From positions 2,232,001 through 2,296,000 of the forward strand of contig NZ_CANOOQ010000001.1 in assembly GCF_947568225.1 (NCBI RefSeq): a DNA stretch of 64,000 nt, read 5' to 3'. The stretch comes from Faecalispora anaeroviscerum (GTDB lineage: Bacteria > Bacillota > Clostridia > Oscillospirales > Acutalibacteraceae). Of this stretch, positions 25,588 to 32,503 are shown one piece after another. The position numbers and the translations under genes are program-made. Position 1 is the stretch's first letter. Every line of letters begins with the position of its first letter. The notes beneath the pieces were generated by a model. The model was not told where the DNA came from, searched no databases, and saw only the letters and a program-made list of their open reading frames with translations.

Positions 25588-26316
25588 ATGGCACTGAATC
25601 CGAAATTGAGCGAATACACACAGCAGGTAAAGCTGACAACATACGATATGGATGCAAACAACACCCTGCGTCCTTCTGCCATGCTGCGCTATTGCCAGGA
25701 GGCCTGCGAGCTGCACCTGGCCTGCTACGGGCTGACGCACGAAAAGATGCAAGGGGACGGGATTGTTTTTGTGTTTACCCGTGCGGGCGGTGTAGTACAT
25801 CGCTGGCCGCGCCAGAACGACCCCATCACCATTGTTACGCGGGCATGCGGCGTGGTTGGCGTGCAGTTTTACCGCAGTTTTGATTTTTACTGCGGCGACG
25901 AGCCTCTGGCAGAGATTCTGCAGGCCTCCGTCGTTGTCAGCACACAGGAGCATAAGCTGCTGCGCCCGAAGGTGTTTTTGGAGTACGGAGTGGGTGCGGG
26001 GGAGAACAGCGGGCAGAAGCTGGAGCGCATGAATCTGCCAAAGGAGATGCCCGTGGTAGGCGAGCGTGAGGTCCGGTATTCCGATTTGGATTATAACGGA
26101 CACGTGAACAATTCGGTTTACAGCGATATTTTCTGCGACTATGTGCCGGGCGGAATGCACGGGCGGGCGCTGAGCGAATTCCAGATTCATTATGTCATGG
26201 AAAGCCTTGAGGGCGAGGTGCTGCAGATTCAGCGCGAGGAGCGCGACGGTGAGATTCTGATGCGGGGAGTCAATCCGCGGGGAGTCAGCTTTGAATATCA
26301 GGGCCGGGTAAAGTAA
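25588..26316 (+). CDS. Acyl-ACP thioesterase
   Basis: The 242-residue protein matches the bacterial acyl-ACP thioesterase family (double hotdog fold), which hydrolyses fatty acyl-ACP to free fatty acid. The N-terminal hotdog has YDMDANNTLRPSAMLRYCQE and the second has YSDLDYNGHVNNSVYSDI, containing the catalytic Asn-His pair (N-G-H-V-N). AAAGGAG supports the ATG at 25588; the frame is open upstream to 25444 without homology. It may follow serS in one transcript. Substrate chain length cannot be read from the sequence. Confidence 0.88.
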   Translation: MALNPKLSEYTQQVKLTTYDMDANNTLRPSAMLRYCQEACELHLACYGLTHEKMQGDGIVFVFTRAGGVVHRWPRQNDPITIVTRACGVVGVQFYRSFDFYCGDEPLAEILQASVVVSTQEHKLLRPKVFLEYGVGAGENSGQKLERMNLPKEMPVVGEREVRYSDLDYNGHVNNSVYSDIFCDYVPGGMHGRALSEFQIHYVMESLEGEVLQIQREERDGEILMRGVNPRGVSFEYQGRVK

Positions 26317-26352
26317 TTCTTTCCCATAAAAAATATATTTTTGCTTTTTGTA

Positions 26353-26382
26353 TTGACAAGAGGGACAAGTATATACTATAAT
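26353..26382 (+). promoter_or_regulatory. tRNA operon promoter
   Basis: TTGACA (26353-26358), 18-nt spacer and TATAAT (26377-26382), 31 bases before the first tRNA. Confidence 0.8.
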
Positions 26383-26413
26383 TAGTAACGCTCCGCTTGT
26401 GTATGATTCATAT

Positions 26414-26490
26414 GGCGGCATAGCTCAGTTGGCTAGAGCATTCGGTTCATACCCGAAGTGTCGATGGTTCAAGTCCATTTGCCGCTACCA
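26414..26490 (+). tRNA. tRNA-Met (CAT anticodon)
   Basis: A full cloverleaf: acceptor GGCGGCA/TGCCGCT with a G-U first pair, TAGCTCAGTTGG D arm, anticodon loop TTCATAC, GGTTCAAGTCC T arm, encoded CCA. The anticodon stem lacks the three G-C pairs of initiator tRNA, so this is an elongator Met; a CAU-reading tRNA-Ile2 cannot be excluded. Confidence 0.9.
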
Positions 26491-26492
26491 GC

Positions 26493-26567
26493 GGCCCGGT
26501 CGTCAAGTGGTTAAGACACCGCCCTTTCACGGCGGGTTCACGGGTTCGAATCCCGTCCGGGTCACCA
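26493..26567 (+). tRNA. tRNA-Glu (TTC anticodon)
   Basis: Acceptor GGCCCGG/CCGGGTC, anticodon loop CTTTCAC, T arm GGGTTCGAATCCC and encoded CCA. Two bases after tRNA-Met. Confidence 0.93.
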
Positions 26568-26610
26568 CACAAGCCGCATTCCCCCGAGTCCTTCGGGGGA
26601 ATCGTTATTA

Positions 26611-26687
26611 GGACGCATAGCTCAGCTGGTTAGAGCGTTCGCCTCACACGCGAGAGGTCGAGGGTTCGAGTCCCCCTGCGTCCACCA
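26611..26687 (+). tRNA. tRNA-Val (CAC anticodon)
   Basis: Acceptor GGACGCA/TGCGTCC, anticodon loop CTCACAC, T arm GGGTTCGAGTCCC and encoded CCA. A CCCCCGA/TTCGGGGG hairpin (26581-26598) separates it from tRNA-Glu. Confidence 0.93.
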
Positions 26688-26694
26688 ATACAGT

Positions 26695-26742
26695 ACAAGG
26701 AAAGAAGCCGATTCCATATGGAATCGGCTTCTTTCCTTGTAT
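26695..26742. terminator. Terminator of tRNA cluster
   Basis: A perfect stem of about 21 bp (ACAAGGAAAGAAGCCGATTC... with loop ATAT, right arm 26720-26740). It has no long T run but is extremely stable. Confidence 0.7.
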
Positions 26743-26750
26743 ATGCTAGA

Positions 26751-26906
26751 ATGAAAGCAGAAGCTTTAATTTATGAAAAAGCCGTGCATACGATGAACAA
26801 CATTCAGGAGCTGGTTTGCGGCCTAAAAGGGAAAGACAATCAATGTGCCTATCTTTGTTAAGATATTCAAGAGGCATTAAAAGAGATAGCGAACGGTGAG
26901 CAGTAG
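26751..26906 (+). pseudogene. Remnant of a small protein with an internal stop
   Basis: One frame reads 36 residues (MKAEALIYEKAVHTMNNIQE and on), a TAA at 26859, then 14 more plausible helical residues (DIQEALKEIANGEQ) and TAG. There is no clear ribosome site. The helix-forming composition on both sides of the stop suggests a decayed gene. No family recognised. Confidence 0.3.
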
Positions 26907-26999
26907 CTTGACTGTGCGGGAAGATGCCAGATTGAGTGCAGATTCAAACCGCCTAAAATTATGATTTTTAGAGGAAGGCTGAATTGTGTCTATGCAGGT

Positions 27000-27328
27000 G
27001 AAGCGCTTTTGCAAAATGCGGGGATTATCCGAAACAGGCAGAAGGTGAAGGCTGCAGTTAATAATGCAAAAACCTATTTTAAGCTAGTGAAAAACATTGT
27101 TCTTTAGATCATTTTCTGTGGACATTTGTTGGCTTTCAGCCGATTGTGAACGGATGGTCTTACATAGATGAGGTTCCGGTCAGCACGGTTCTTTCTGATA
27201 CAATCAGCAAAAAGCTGAAAAAACTTAGCTTTCAGTTTGTTGGAACAACAACAATTTATGCACTGATACAATCGGTTGGAATGGTGAACGATCACCTAAC
27301 CTACTGTGATTTTTACTGCCGTAAATAA
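27000..27328 (+). pseudogene. tag: Decayed DNA-3-methyladenine glycosylase I
   Basis: Frame 1 from 27000 reads EALLQNAGIIRNRQKVKAA and NNAKTYFKL, matching the middle of Tag. It stops at 27105; after a frame change at 27107 it continues DHFLWTFVGFQPIVNGW and VSTVLSDTISKKLKKL, then FVGTTTIYALIQSVGMVNDH, which is the conserved C-terminal part of Tag. The N-terminal 80 or so residues with the zinc site are missing. Truncation plus frameshift means it cannot make active enzyme. An open stretch from 27146 to 27328 is only its C-terminal fragment. Confidence 0.8.
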
Positions 27329-27399
27329 AAGAAAAAGGAAGCACAAATAAAAATCCGTACTCCATTTTTCTTTTGCATGTACATTCTGTTTTGGAAGCC

Positions 27400-27864
27400 T
27401 TATTCTTCTTCCCTCAAAGTGCTTTTTTCCTCTTTGCTATTGGCGAACTGATCGATGAATATCCCAGCGATTACGATGATCAGCCCCAGAAGCTTCAGAG
27501 GAACTACGTTCCCGGCTGCAATGGCATCCAGAACAAAACCGGTGCCCAGCTGAGCAGCCAGTAAAATAATAGTGGAGTACGAAACGCGAACCCGCTCCAT
27601 CACAATTACGGTCAGCACCATCGCCACAAGGCCAAAAACACCGCCCAGTAAATTGATTGGCGGAACCGCAGCCCAGTGTGAAAGGTCGGTAAGGCGGCTG
27701 TTGCCGAGAAAAAGGACAACCACGAGTGAAATCAAAGTTCCTTCAATATAGTTAATTAAGGTGCCGTTTATTGTGCCGAGCGATTTTTTCGCCTCCAGAT
27801 TTATCATTTTATTAATCACCGTCACAAAGCCGTTCACTGCGGCGAGTAAAATAAAAAACAGCAT
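27400..27864 (-). CDS. DMT-family transporter half, YdcZ/DUF606 type (distal)
   Basis: A 154-residue membrane protein with five predicted helices, for example LFFILLAAVNGFVTVIN, LISLVVVLFLG and LLGLIIVIAGIFI. NxxINLEAKKSLG and NYIEGTLIS are typical of the DUF606/YdcZ branch of the drug/metabolite transporter superfamily. These proteins often occur as adjacent pairs that probably form a heterodimeric carrier. It lies 15 bases after its partner on the same strand. Substrate unknown. Confidence 0.85.
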   Translation of the reverse strand: MLFFILLAAVNGFVTVINKMINLEAKKSLGTINGTLINYIEGTLISLVVVLFLGNSRLTDLSHWAAVPPINLLGGVFGLVAMVLTVIVMERVRVSYSTIILLAAQLGTGFVLDAIAAGNVVPLKLLGLIIVIAGIFIDQFANSKEEKSTLREEE

Positions 27865-27879
27865 TAGAGTTCCTCCTTT

Positions 27880-28302
27880 TTACGAAAAAATCATCAGAAG
27901 CAGACCGACCAGAATGACTGCAAAAGCAGGAATTCGCCTACGGCTGAATTTGTTGACCGGAACATGGAACCACCCCAGATGATCTACAACGGCGGAGCTT
28001 ACCAGCTGAGCGGTAATCGACAGCACCATGGTCAAGGCCGCGCCGATGTATGCCGTGCTGAGGCTGGTGGTTACAATTAACGCCACGCCTAAAAATCCCA
28101 CAAAATAGACATAAAGCGGAGCGCCCGTAAGCTGTATCTTTTCTTTTTGAACCAGCTTTGCGGCGGCCAGCAGAATTACCGCCCCGATCCCGTGAACCAG
28201 AAAGCTGACCTCGAATAGGTTGAAATCGGCAGCGAGCCTTCCGTTCAGGCTGACCATCAGCCCCAAACAGATACCGCTTAATAGTAAAAGTAAAAAGTTC
28301 AT
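27880..28302 (-). CDS. DMT-family transporter half, YdcZ/DUF606 type (proximal)
   Basis: The 140-residue partner of the preceding gene, with five hydrophobic segments (LLLLLSGICLGLMVSLNG, FLVHGIGAVILLAAAKLV, FVGFLGVALIVTTSLS and others). LNGRLAADFN is the usual N-terminal loop of the family. It starts opposite the Crp/Fnr gene, with the intergenic operator between them, so the regulator probably controls both transporter genes. Substrate unknown. Confidence 0.85.
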   Translation of the reverse strand: MNFLLLLLSGICLGLMVSLNGRLAADFNLFEVSFLVHGIGAVILLAAAKLVQKEKIQLTGAPLYVYFVGFLGVALIVTTSLSTAYIGAALTMVLSITAQLVSSAVVDHLGWFHVPVNKFSRRRIPAFAVILVGLLLMIFS

Positions 28303-28363
28303 TTAAAAGCCCCTTCGCGCTTTGATTTATGGTATTATTATGGCACAAAGTTCACGAGAACAG

Positions 28364-28381
28364 TTATGACAGATGTCATAA
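28364..28381. promoter_or_regulatory. Perfect palindromic operator for the Crp/Fnr regulator
   Basis: TTATGACA-GA-TGTCATAA is an 18-bp perfect palindrome between the divergent transporter pair and the Crp/Fnr gene, just before the ribosome site of the latter. Its symmetry and length suit a Crp/Fnr dimer. Binding is inferred from position. Confidence 0.65.
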
Positions 28382-28395
28382 GGGGAGGAAATCCA

Positions 28396-29070
28396 ATGAA
28401 GTATCTGGAGCTTGGGCAACGGCCGGAATTAGCGGAGCAGGTACGCAGCGTTCAGTCGGAAGTATCAGATGCGGCATTCCGGTGCTTTCGTCTGTGTCGG
28501 TTTGACGCGGGAGAATTCTTGTACACAGAGGGCAGGCAGGCCGGATGCTTTTTGATTTTGCTCTCCGGCAGCTGTAAGGTATTTAAAACACTTGAGAATG
28601 GCCGCACTGTACTGTTGTGCCTTTACGACGATATTCAGGTAATCGGGGAGTTTGAGCTGTTCGGCGACCCCATTGCTAAAACCAATGTGCAGGCCCTGAC
28701 GGAAACCTACTGCCTCGCGGCCCTTGTTCAGGAGCAGGGGGAGCGGCTGCTCGCCGACAACTCCTTTTTGCAGTTCGTGTGCCGACAAACCTGCGCCAAA
28801 ACAGAACGCAACAATTCGAACATCGCAATCAACCTGCTGTACCCGCTTGAGCAGCGGTTGGCCGGCTATGTTCTAGCCATGCAAAAGAGCGAGGTGTTTT
28901 CGGCCAATTATACGCTGCTGGCCGAATCCCTCGGCTGCAGCCTGCGGCATCTGCTGCGCACGTTTCGAGCCCTTTGCGATAAAGGTCTGCTTCAAAAAAC
29001 AAAAGCTGGGTACCGGCTGGCCAATATCAGCGCGCTGGAAAAGATTGCGGGGAATGTTTACCGGCAGTAA
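28396..29070 (+). CDS. Crp/Fnr-family transcriptional regulator
   Basis: A 224-residue regulator. The N-terminal cyclic-nucleotide-binding-like beta barrel (AGEFLYTEGRQAGCFLILLS without break, GSCKVFKTLENGRTVLLCLY) is followed by the long dimer helix and a C-terminal helix-turn-helix (YTLLAESLGCSLRHLLRTFR). There are scattered cysteines but no N-terminal Fnr-type cluster. It resembles the YeiL-like branch. The ATG at 28396 follows GGGGAGG. Divergent position and shared palindrome suggest autoregulation and control of the YdcZ-type pair. Confidence 0.85.
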   Translation: MKYLELGQRPELAEQVRSVQSEVSDAAFRCFRLCRFDAGEFLYTEGRQAGCFLILLSGSCKVFKTLENGRTVLLCLYDDIQVIGEFELFGDPIAKTNVQALTETYCLAALVQEQGERLLADNSFLQFVCRQTCAKTERNNSNIAINLLYPLEQRLAGYVLAMQKSEVFSANYTLLAESLGCSLRHLLRTFRALCDKGLLQKTKAGYRLANISALEKIAGNVYRQ

Positions 29071-29121
29071 TAGGCCAGCACGCGTTCTGCAAGAAATCAA
29101 CGGGAAAGAAAGGCAACTGTG

Positions 29122-29805
29122 ATGTGGATGGAAAAAAACAGAAGTAAAATTCGATTCGTTTTTTGGTTGGTACTGATTGTCGGGTCTGCTCTGCTGGGGG
29201 TTGGGTTGGCTGCCTTTTCCCTTGACCGGTTCACAAAAAATATGACCGTGGCCGTCTGGCTCGCCATACTTTCCCTTACCAGCATCGGGATCGATCTTCT
29301 GTGGTACCGTGAGCTCAACCGTAAGCTGATGTCTTTACAGTCGGTTCTTTTGGAGGAGCATGACGCAGACCGGTATATCAGCGAAATCAATGCCCTGCTG
29401 GAGGGGAAGAAGTCGCCCCATATCCGCAGTATTTTTCTTTTGAACCTGAGCGCAGCCTACTGCGAAAAAGCGGAGTACCACACAGCCCAGGATTTCCTTT
29501 TGCAGATCAATCCCCGAAAGCTCACCGGAATCAATCGGTCTGTTTACTGGGCGAATCTGGCGTATGTCTATTTTTATTTAAAGGAAGAGGAGAAGGCGCA
29601 GTTGATTCTGGAACAGCAAAGAGCCGCTTTTGCAAAGCTGAGCGATCACCCGCAGCTCGGTGCATTGCTTGTCGTATTGGGAATCTTTGAACGGCTGGCG
29701 CAGGGTGATCGCCCGGGCGCAAGAGAGCGGCTGGAGCGGGAACGCCCGCGGTGGGAAACAGAGCATACCGCTTCCGATTTTGCTTACCTGGATCAGCTTT
29801 GTTAA
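29122..29805 (+). CDS. Membrane-anchored TPR-like protein
   Basis: A 227-residue protein of unknown function. Two N-terminal membrane helices (about FVFWLVLIVGSALLGVGLAAF and MTVAVWLAILSLTSIGIDLL) lead to a cytoplasmic helical domain. Its helix pairs (LLNLSAAYCEKAEYHTAQDF, YWANLAYVYFYLKEEEKAQL, LLVVLGIFERLAQGDRPGA) look like tetratricopeptide repeats. Start choice among GTG 29119, ATG 29122 and ATG 29128 is open; AAAGG fits 29122 best. It follows the Crp/Fnr gene but may be independent. Confidence 0.65.
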   Translation: MWMEKNRSKIRFVFWLVLIVGSALLGVGLAAFSLDRFTKNMTVAVWLAILSLTSIGIDLLWYRELNRKLMSLQSVLLEEHDADRYISEINALLEGKKSPHIRSIFLLNLSAAYCEKAEYHTAQDFLLQINPRKLTGINRSVYWANLAYVYFYLKEEEKAQLILEQQRAAFAKLSDHPQLGALLVVLGIFERLAQGDRPGARERLERERPRWETEHTASDFAYLDQLC

Positions 29806-29982
29806 AGCTCTGGAACAATGAGATATTTCCCTGGTGATAGCGCCGGGTTATATCCACTGCGGGTTTCTGATGCAACGCCCGCTTAAGCCTGCCAAACTGT
29901 GTAGGAAGACAGCATGATGCCACCTGTACGGTCCGCCCTGTGAATTGCCATTGGTAGTTGTGCTGCTGCCGGAGCGGTGCCC

Positions 29983-30011
29983 TTTACAAAACTGGCTGAA
30001 AATGGTATCAT
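29983..30011 (+). promoter_or_regulatory. Promoter of the 53-residue membrane peptide gene
   Basis: TTTACA (29983-29988), 17-nt spacer, TATCAT (30006-30011), 35 bases before the ATG. Confidence 0.6.
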
Positions 30012-30045
30012 TCGGTTATAGAATGAAAGAAAGGAAATGGCATAA

Positions 30046-30207
30046 ATGGGAGTAATCGGAAGTGCAGATGGTCCAACTTCTATTATAGTGTCTTCGGAGC
30101 CTTCGGGAATGAGTATGGTCAGTATTTTACTAATTGCGGCGATTGCGGTAGCAATTGTAATCATCGGTGTGGTGGCATGGGCGCTTACCAGACACGGCAA
30201 AGAATAA
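30046..30207 (+). CDS. 53-residue membrane peptide with OadB-like GADGPT motif
   Basis: The peptide opens MGVIGSADGPTSIIVSS and continues with one membrane helix (about SILLIAAIAVAIVIIGVVAW) and a short basic tail. The GxIGxADGPTxI block is the conserved sodium-site signature of the beta subunit of sodium-pumping decarboxylases (OadB/GcdB), here detached from the rest of that 400-residue protein. Similar mini-proteins occur in Clostridia and are often misannotated as decarboxylase subunits. AAAGGA precedes the ATG and a promoter lies upstream. Function unknown. Confidence 0.7.
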   Translation: MGVIGSADGPTSIIVSSEPSGMSMVSILLIAAIAVAIVIIGVVAWALTRHGKE

Positions 30208-30310
30208 TAGATGTGCTTTGGGTTTGGAGTGCAGGGCATTCCTTTAGCCGGCATCCCGCTGGAGGCAGGCAGAATCCAATAGAAGATAGTACCATTCAAA
30301 AGATCTCTAT

Positions 30311-30344
30311 CGCAAACAAGGATTTTCCTTGTTTGCGTTTTTTT
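30311..30344 (+). terminator. Terminator/attenuator immediately before the EamA gene
   Basis: CGCAAACAAGGA and TCCTTGTTTGCG form a perfect 12-bp stem with a TTT loop, followed by seven T residues. The ribosome site AGGAGG of the next gene begins two bases after the T run, so transcription of that gene must either read through or be antiterminated. Confidence 0.85.
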
Positions 30345-30356
30345 CAGGAGGAAACT

Positions 30357-30782
30357 ATGTGGAATTATATCTGGCCGATATTAATGGTAATCGCGGCAAA
30401 CTCGCTGTATCATGTCTGTGCAAAGTCAACCCCGGCTACTGTGGAGCCACTGGCCGCTCTTACCGTTACTTATTTGACGGCAACGGCCTGTTCTCTGATT
30501 TTGTTTTTTCTGGTGGGAGGAAATAAAAATCTGTTGCAGGAAGTCCATAAGGTAAATTGGACAAGCTTTACTCTGGGGCTATCTATTGTAATACTGGAGC
30601 TGGGGTATCTGTTTGTGTACCGAGCCGGGTGGAAGGTAGGCATGGGTTCGCTGGTTGCGAATGTAGGGCTTGCGTGTGTGCTGCTTGTGATCGGCCTAGT
30701 GTTTTACAAAGAGAGCTTTTCAGCGCGTCAGCTGGTTGGCATGGGAATCTGTGTGCTGGGCATCTTCCTGATTACCAAATAA
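30357..30782 (+). CDS. EamA-type half-size transporter
   Basis: A 141-residue membrane protein with one EamA repeat: five hydrophobic segments (IWPILMVIAANSLYHVCA, ALTVTYLTATACSLILFFL, FTLGLSIVILELGYLFVY, MGSLVANVGLACVLLVIGLV, LVGMGICVLGIFLITK). Single-repeat members must dimerise to form a carrier. AGGAGG five bases before the ATG at 30357 sets the start. The terminator hairpin directly upstream and the 53-residue membrane peptide before it suggest linked regulation. Substrate unknown. Confidence 0.8.
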   Translation: MWNYIWPILMVIAANSLYHVCAKSTPATVEPLAALTVTYLTATACSLILFFLVGGNKNLLQEVHKVNWTSFTLGLSIVILELGYLFVYRAGWKVGMGSLVANVGLACVLLVIGLVFYKESFSARQLVGMGICVLGIFLITK

Positions 30783-30910
30783 AAGGCTCGTGGGTTTCCG
30801 CTCTGGGGGCGCGCCGCCCGGTTGCTTTTTTTCGTGGGATACGGTATAATAATCACTAAACTGCGGCAGCACAGGCTTTCCTTGCCGCATTCAATACACA
30901 TGGTATGACG

Positions 30911-31016
30911 ACAGGGAATCCTGTTATAATAACCTCACGCCACGTTCCGAAGCGGTGCTTCGGGTGGCTGAGAGAGCATTGAAGCACCAGCCCGGTGATT
31001 TTCTTTTCTTGGGCGG
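30911..31016 (+). ncRNA. Candidate structured leader or small RNA with alternative hairpins
   Basis: After a TATAAT (30925-30930) preceded by the palindrome ACAGG-GAAT-CCTGT, the sequence can form GCCAC/CCGAAGC-GGT-GCTTCGG/GTGGC (30939-30968). Alternatively GGTGCTTC (30954-30961) can pair with GAAGCACC (30981-30988). The two forms exclude each other. A weak GCCC/GGGC stem with T-rich loop follows. It lies upstream of a lipoprotein gene that also has its own promoter (TATAAT at 31049). No known RNA family is recognised. Confidence 0.4.
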
Positions 31017-31084
31017 GTTGTGTTAATTCAGTTTCGAATTTGTGCTATAATAATGCTAATTACAAAAAGAGAGGTTAATCCCCT

Positions 31085-31615
31085 ATGAAAAAATGGATGG
31101 CAATGATGGCTGCCGGAGTGATGGCGGTTTCTTTTGCGGGATGCGGCGCGGGCGATGTTGGCAGTGCGGAGTATATGGCCAGCAAGGCGGCGGCATCTCA
31201 GGCAGCGGCGGCGTCTTCTCAGGCGGCGCAAAGTCAGGCAGAGGTGCAATATGAAAACTCCCTGAAGGGCTTGCAGCAGTATATGACGGCGAAGGGAGCG
31301 GTTGCAGGTGACCCCACCACCATGGAGGCCAGCTTGATCGGCGCCAAGGAAGGCGTCAGATACCGCGGCAGCTACGAAGGCAAAGAGAATGTTACGCTGG
31401 AGCTGTACCAGTACGATTCGTCTAATCTGAACGATGCGGCGAAGCAGGTTTTGGCCGATGTGAAGGACAAGGGTACCTTTACGATTATGGAGAAGCAGGT
31501 TCCCGCTACTTTGAACGGTGATTACCTGATGGTTTATACAGACACACAGACCGGCGACGTGCATACACAGCGCGCGGAAGAGGTTAAAACGATTTTTCAG
31601 AATTTTCAGAAGTGA
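31085..31615 (+). CDS. Lipoprotein of unknown function
   Basis: A 176-residue secreted lipoprotein. The signal peptide MKKWMAMMAAGVMAVSFAGC has a type II cleavage site before Cys20. An Ala/Ser/Gln-rich linker (about residues 28-57) follows, then a small mixed domain with VRYRGSYEGKENVTLELYQY and a C-terminal VYTDTQTGDVHTQRAEEV. It is similar in layout to the lipoprotein at 62763-63212 (both test like small beta-rich domains with YDSSNLNDAAK/LYNSMKDS-type helices). AGAGAGG precedes the ATG, and a long convergent terminator follows. Confidence 0.75.
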   Translation: MKKWMAMMAAGVMAVSFAGCGAGDVGSAEYMASKAAASQAAAASSQAAQSQAEVQYENSLKGLQQYMTAKGAVAGDPTTMEASLIGAKEGVRYRGSYEGKENVTLELYQYDSSNLNDAAKQVLADVKDKGTFTIMEKQVPATLNGDYLMVYTDTQTGDVHTQRAEEVKTIFQNFQK

Positions 31616-31630
31616 TCTTTTTAAATAGCA

Positions 31631-31678
31631 GTAAGAAGGCCTTTGCTTCATACCGGAGCAAAGGCCTTCTTACTTTTA
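31631..31678. terminator. Bidirectional terminator after the lipoprotein gene
   Basis: A perfect 17-bp stem, GTAAGAAGGCCTTTGCT and its complement, around TCATACCGG, with T residues after it on the plus strand; a minus-strand gene ends just beyond. Confidence 0.85.
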
Positions 31679-31686
31679 TAACCAGA

Positions 31687-31872
31687 TTATTTTTTAAAAT
31701 AAGCTTCCCGCAGGCAGATCACAAAGCCGGCAATTCCCAAAACAGAGAACATGATCAGAGGGAGAAAGATTTGTTCTACTAATAGTGCGTTTACCACACT
31801 CACCAAATTGATAATTAAAAAGCCAATTGCTCCAACGAGAAATAACATCATGCCAAATGTACTTTTTTTCAA
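31687..31872 (-). CDS. Small membrane protein, tandem copy 2
   Basis: A 61-residue protein: (TTG)KKSTFGMMLFLVGAIGFL, a second hydrophobic stretch FLPLIMFSVLGIAGFVICL and a short charged end. The first 16 residues are almost identical to those of the gene at 32028-32321, so the two are tandem duplicates that diverged. TTG at 31872 with GGAGG eight bases upstream defines the start; an ATG at 31923 has no ribosome site. Function unknown. Confidence 0.6.
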   Translation of the reverse strand: MKKSTFGMMLFLVGAIGFLIINLVSVVNALLVEQIFLPLIMFSVLGIAGFVICLREAYFKK

Positions 31873-32027
31873 TAGGAAGTCCTCCAAAAAGAAAGAATAT
31901 AGAATCGTATTTGAACCATTCACACTTTTTTATCAATGCTGAATTCTGCATATGAGTGTGGGATTGTCCATATATGCGCGGTTTAGAAAGCCATTGGATC
32001 AAAGTTTTTTCAAAAGAGAATCTCTGT

Positions 32028-32321
32028 TTATCGTGTTTTTCCCTCTTTCTGCGGCTCGGCTCCCCGTTTTCTTTCTGCACATTCCCGTAAGTAGGTTTCA
32101 GAAACACAAATCCATAAGCCTGCCAGACCGAAGCCGCAGAAAAGCAGATACGGCAGCATCAAATGGTTCCCGATCAGCGCGCCCAGCGTCCCGGTGTAAT
32201 TCCGAGTTGTTTCTCCGATGTTCGTAATGTCAAATGGATTAAGGGCCAGAAACACGCTAAGCACCAAAAATCCCATTGCCCCAACGAGAAATAACATCAT
32301 ACCAAAGGTGGATTTTTTCAA
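32028..32321 (-). CDS. Small membrane protein, tandem copy 1
   Basis: A 97-residue protein with the same (TTG)KKSTFGMMLFLVGAMGFL start as its downstream neighbour, a central loop of about 25 residues, a second helix MLPYLLFCGFGLAGLWICV and a basic tail. Start TTG at 32321 with AAGAAGG before it. The paired genes share strand and leader style. No known family. Confidence 0.6.
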   Translation of the reverse strand: MKKSTFGMMLFLVGAMGFLVLSVFLALNPFDITNIGETTRNYTGTLGALIGNHLMLPYLLFCGFGLAGLWICVSETYLRECAERKRGAEPQKEGKTR

Positions 32322-32503
32322 AATAGGCGCCTTCTTTCTTCTTTATCTATTTCACGTTCAACAGTATATCTCTTTTTTCCAATCGTAGTTCATTTGCTGA
32401 AAATTAGCAATCAGATACATACGGCCGTAGAAAAACCTTTGCACCGGTATGAAGAAAAGGTTTTTCTGGAGTTTATAGAGGAAATTTTCTGGACATTATC
32501 GGT

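Noticed and set aside
24117..25682. 521-residue frame opposite serS
   Set aside because: Antisense of an intact seryl-tRNA synthetase; no start signal and no recognisable domain.
30939..30990. Possible TPP riboswitch because of CTGAGAGAGC
   Set aside because: The second conserved half of the thiamine element is missing and no thiamine gene follows.
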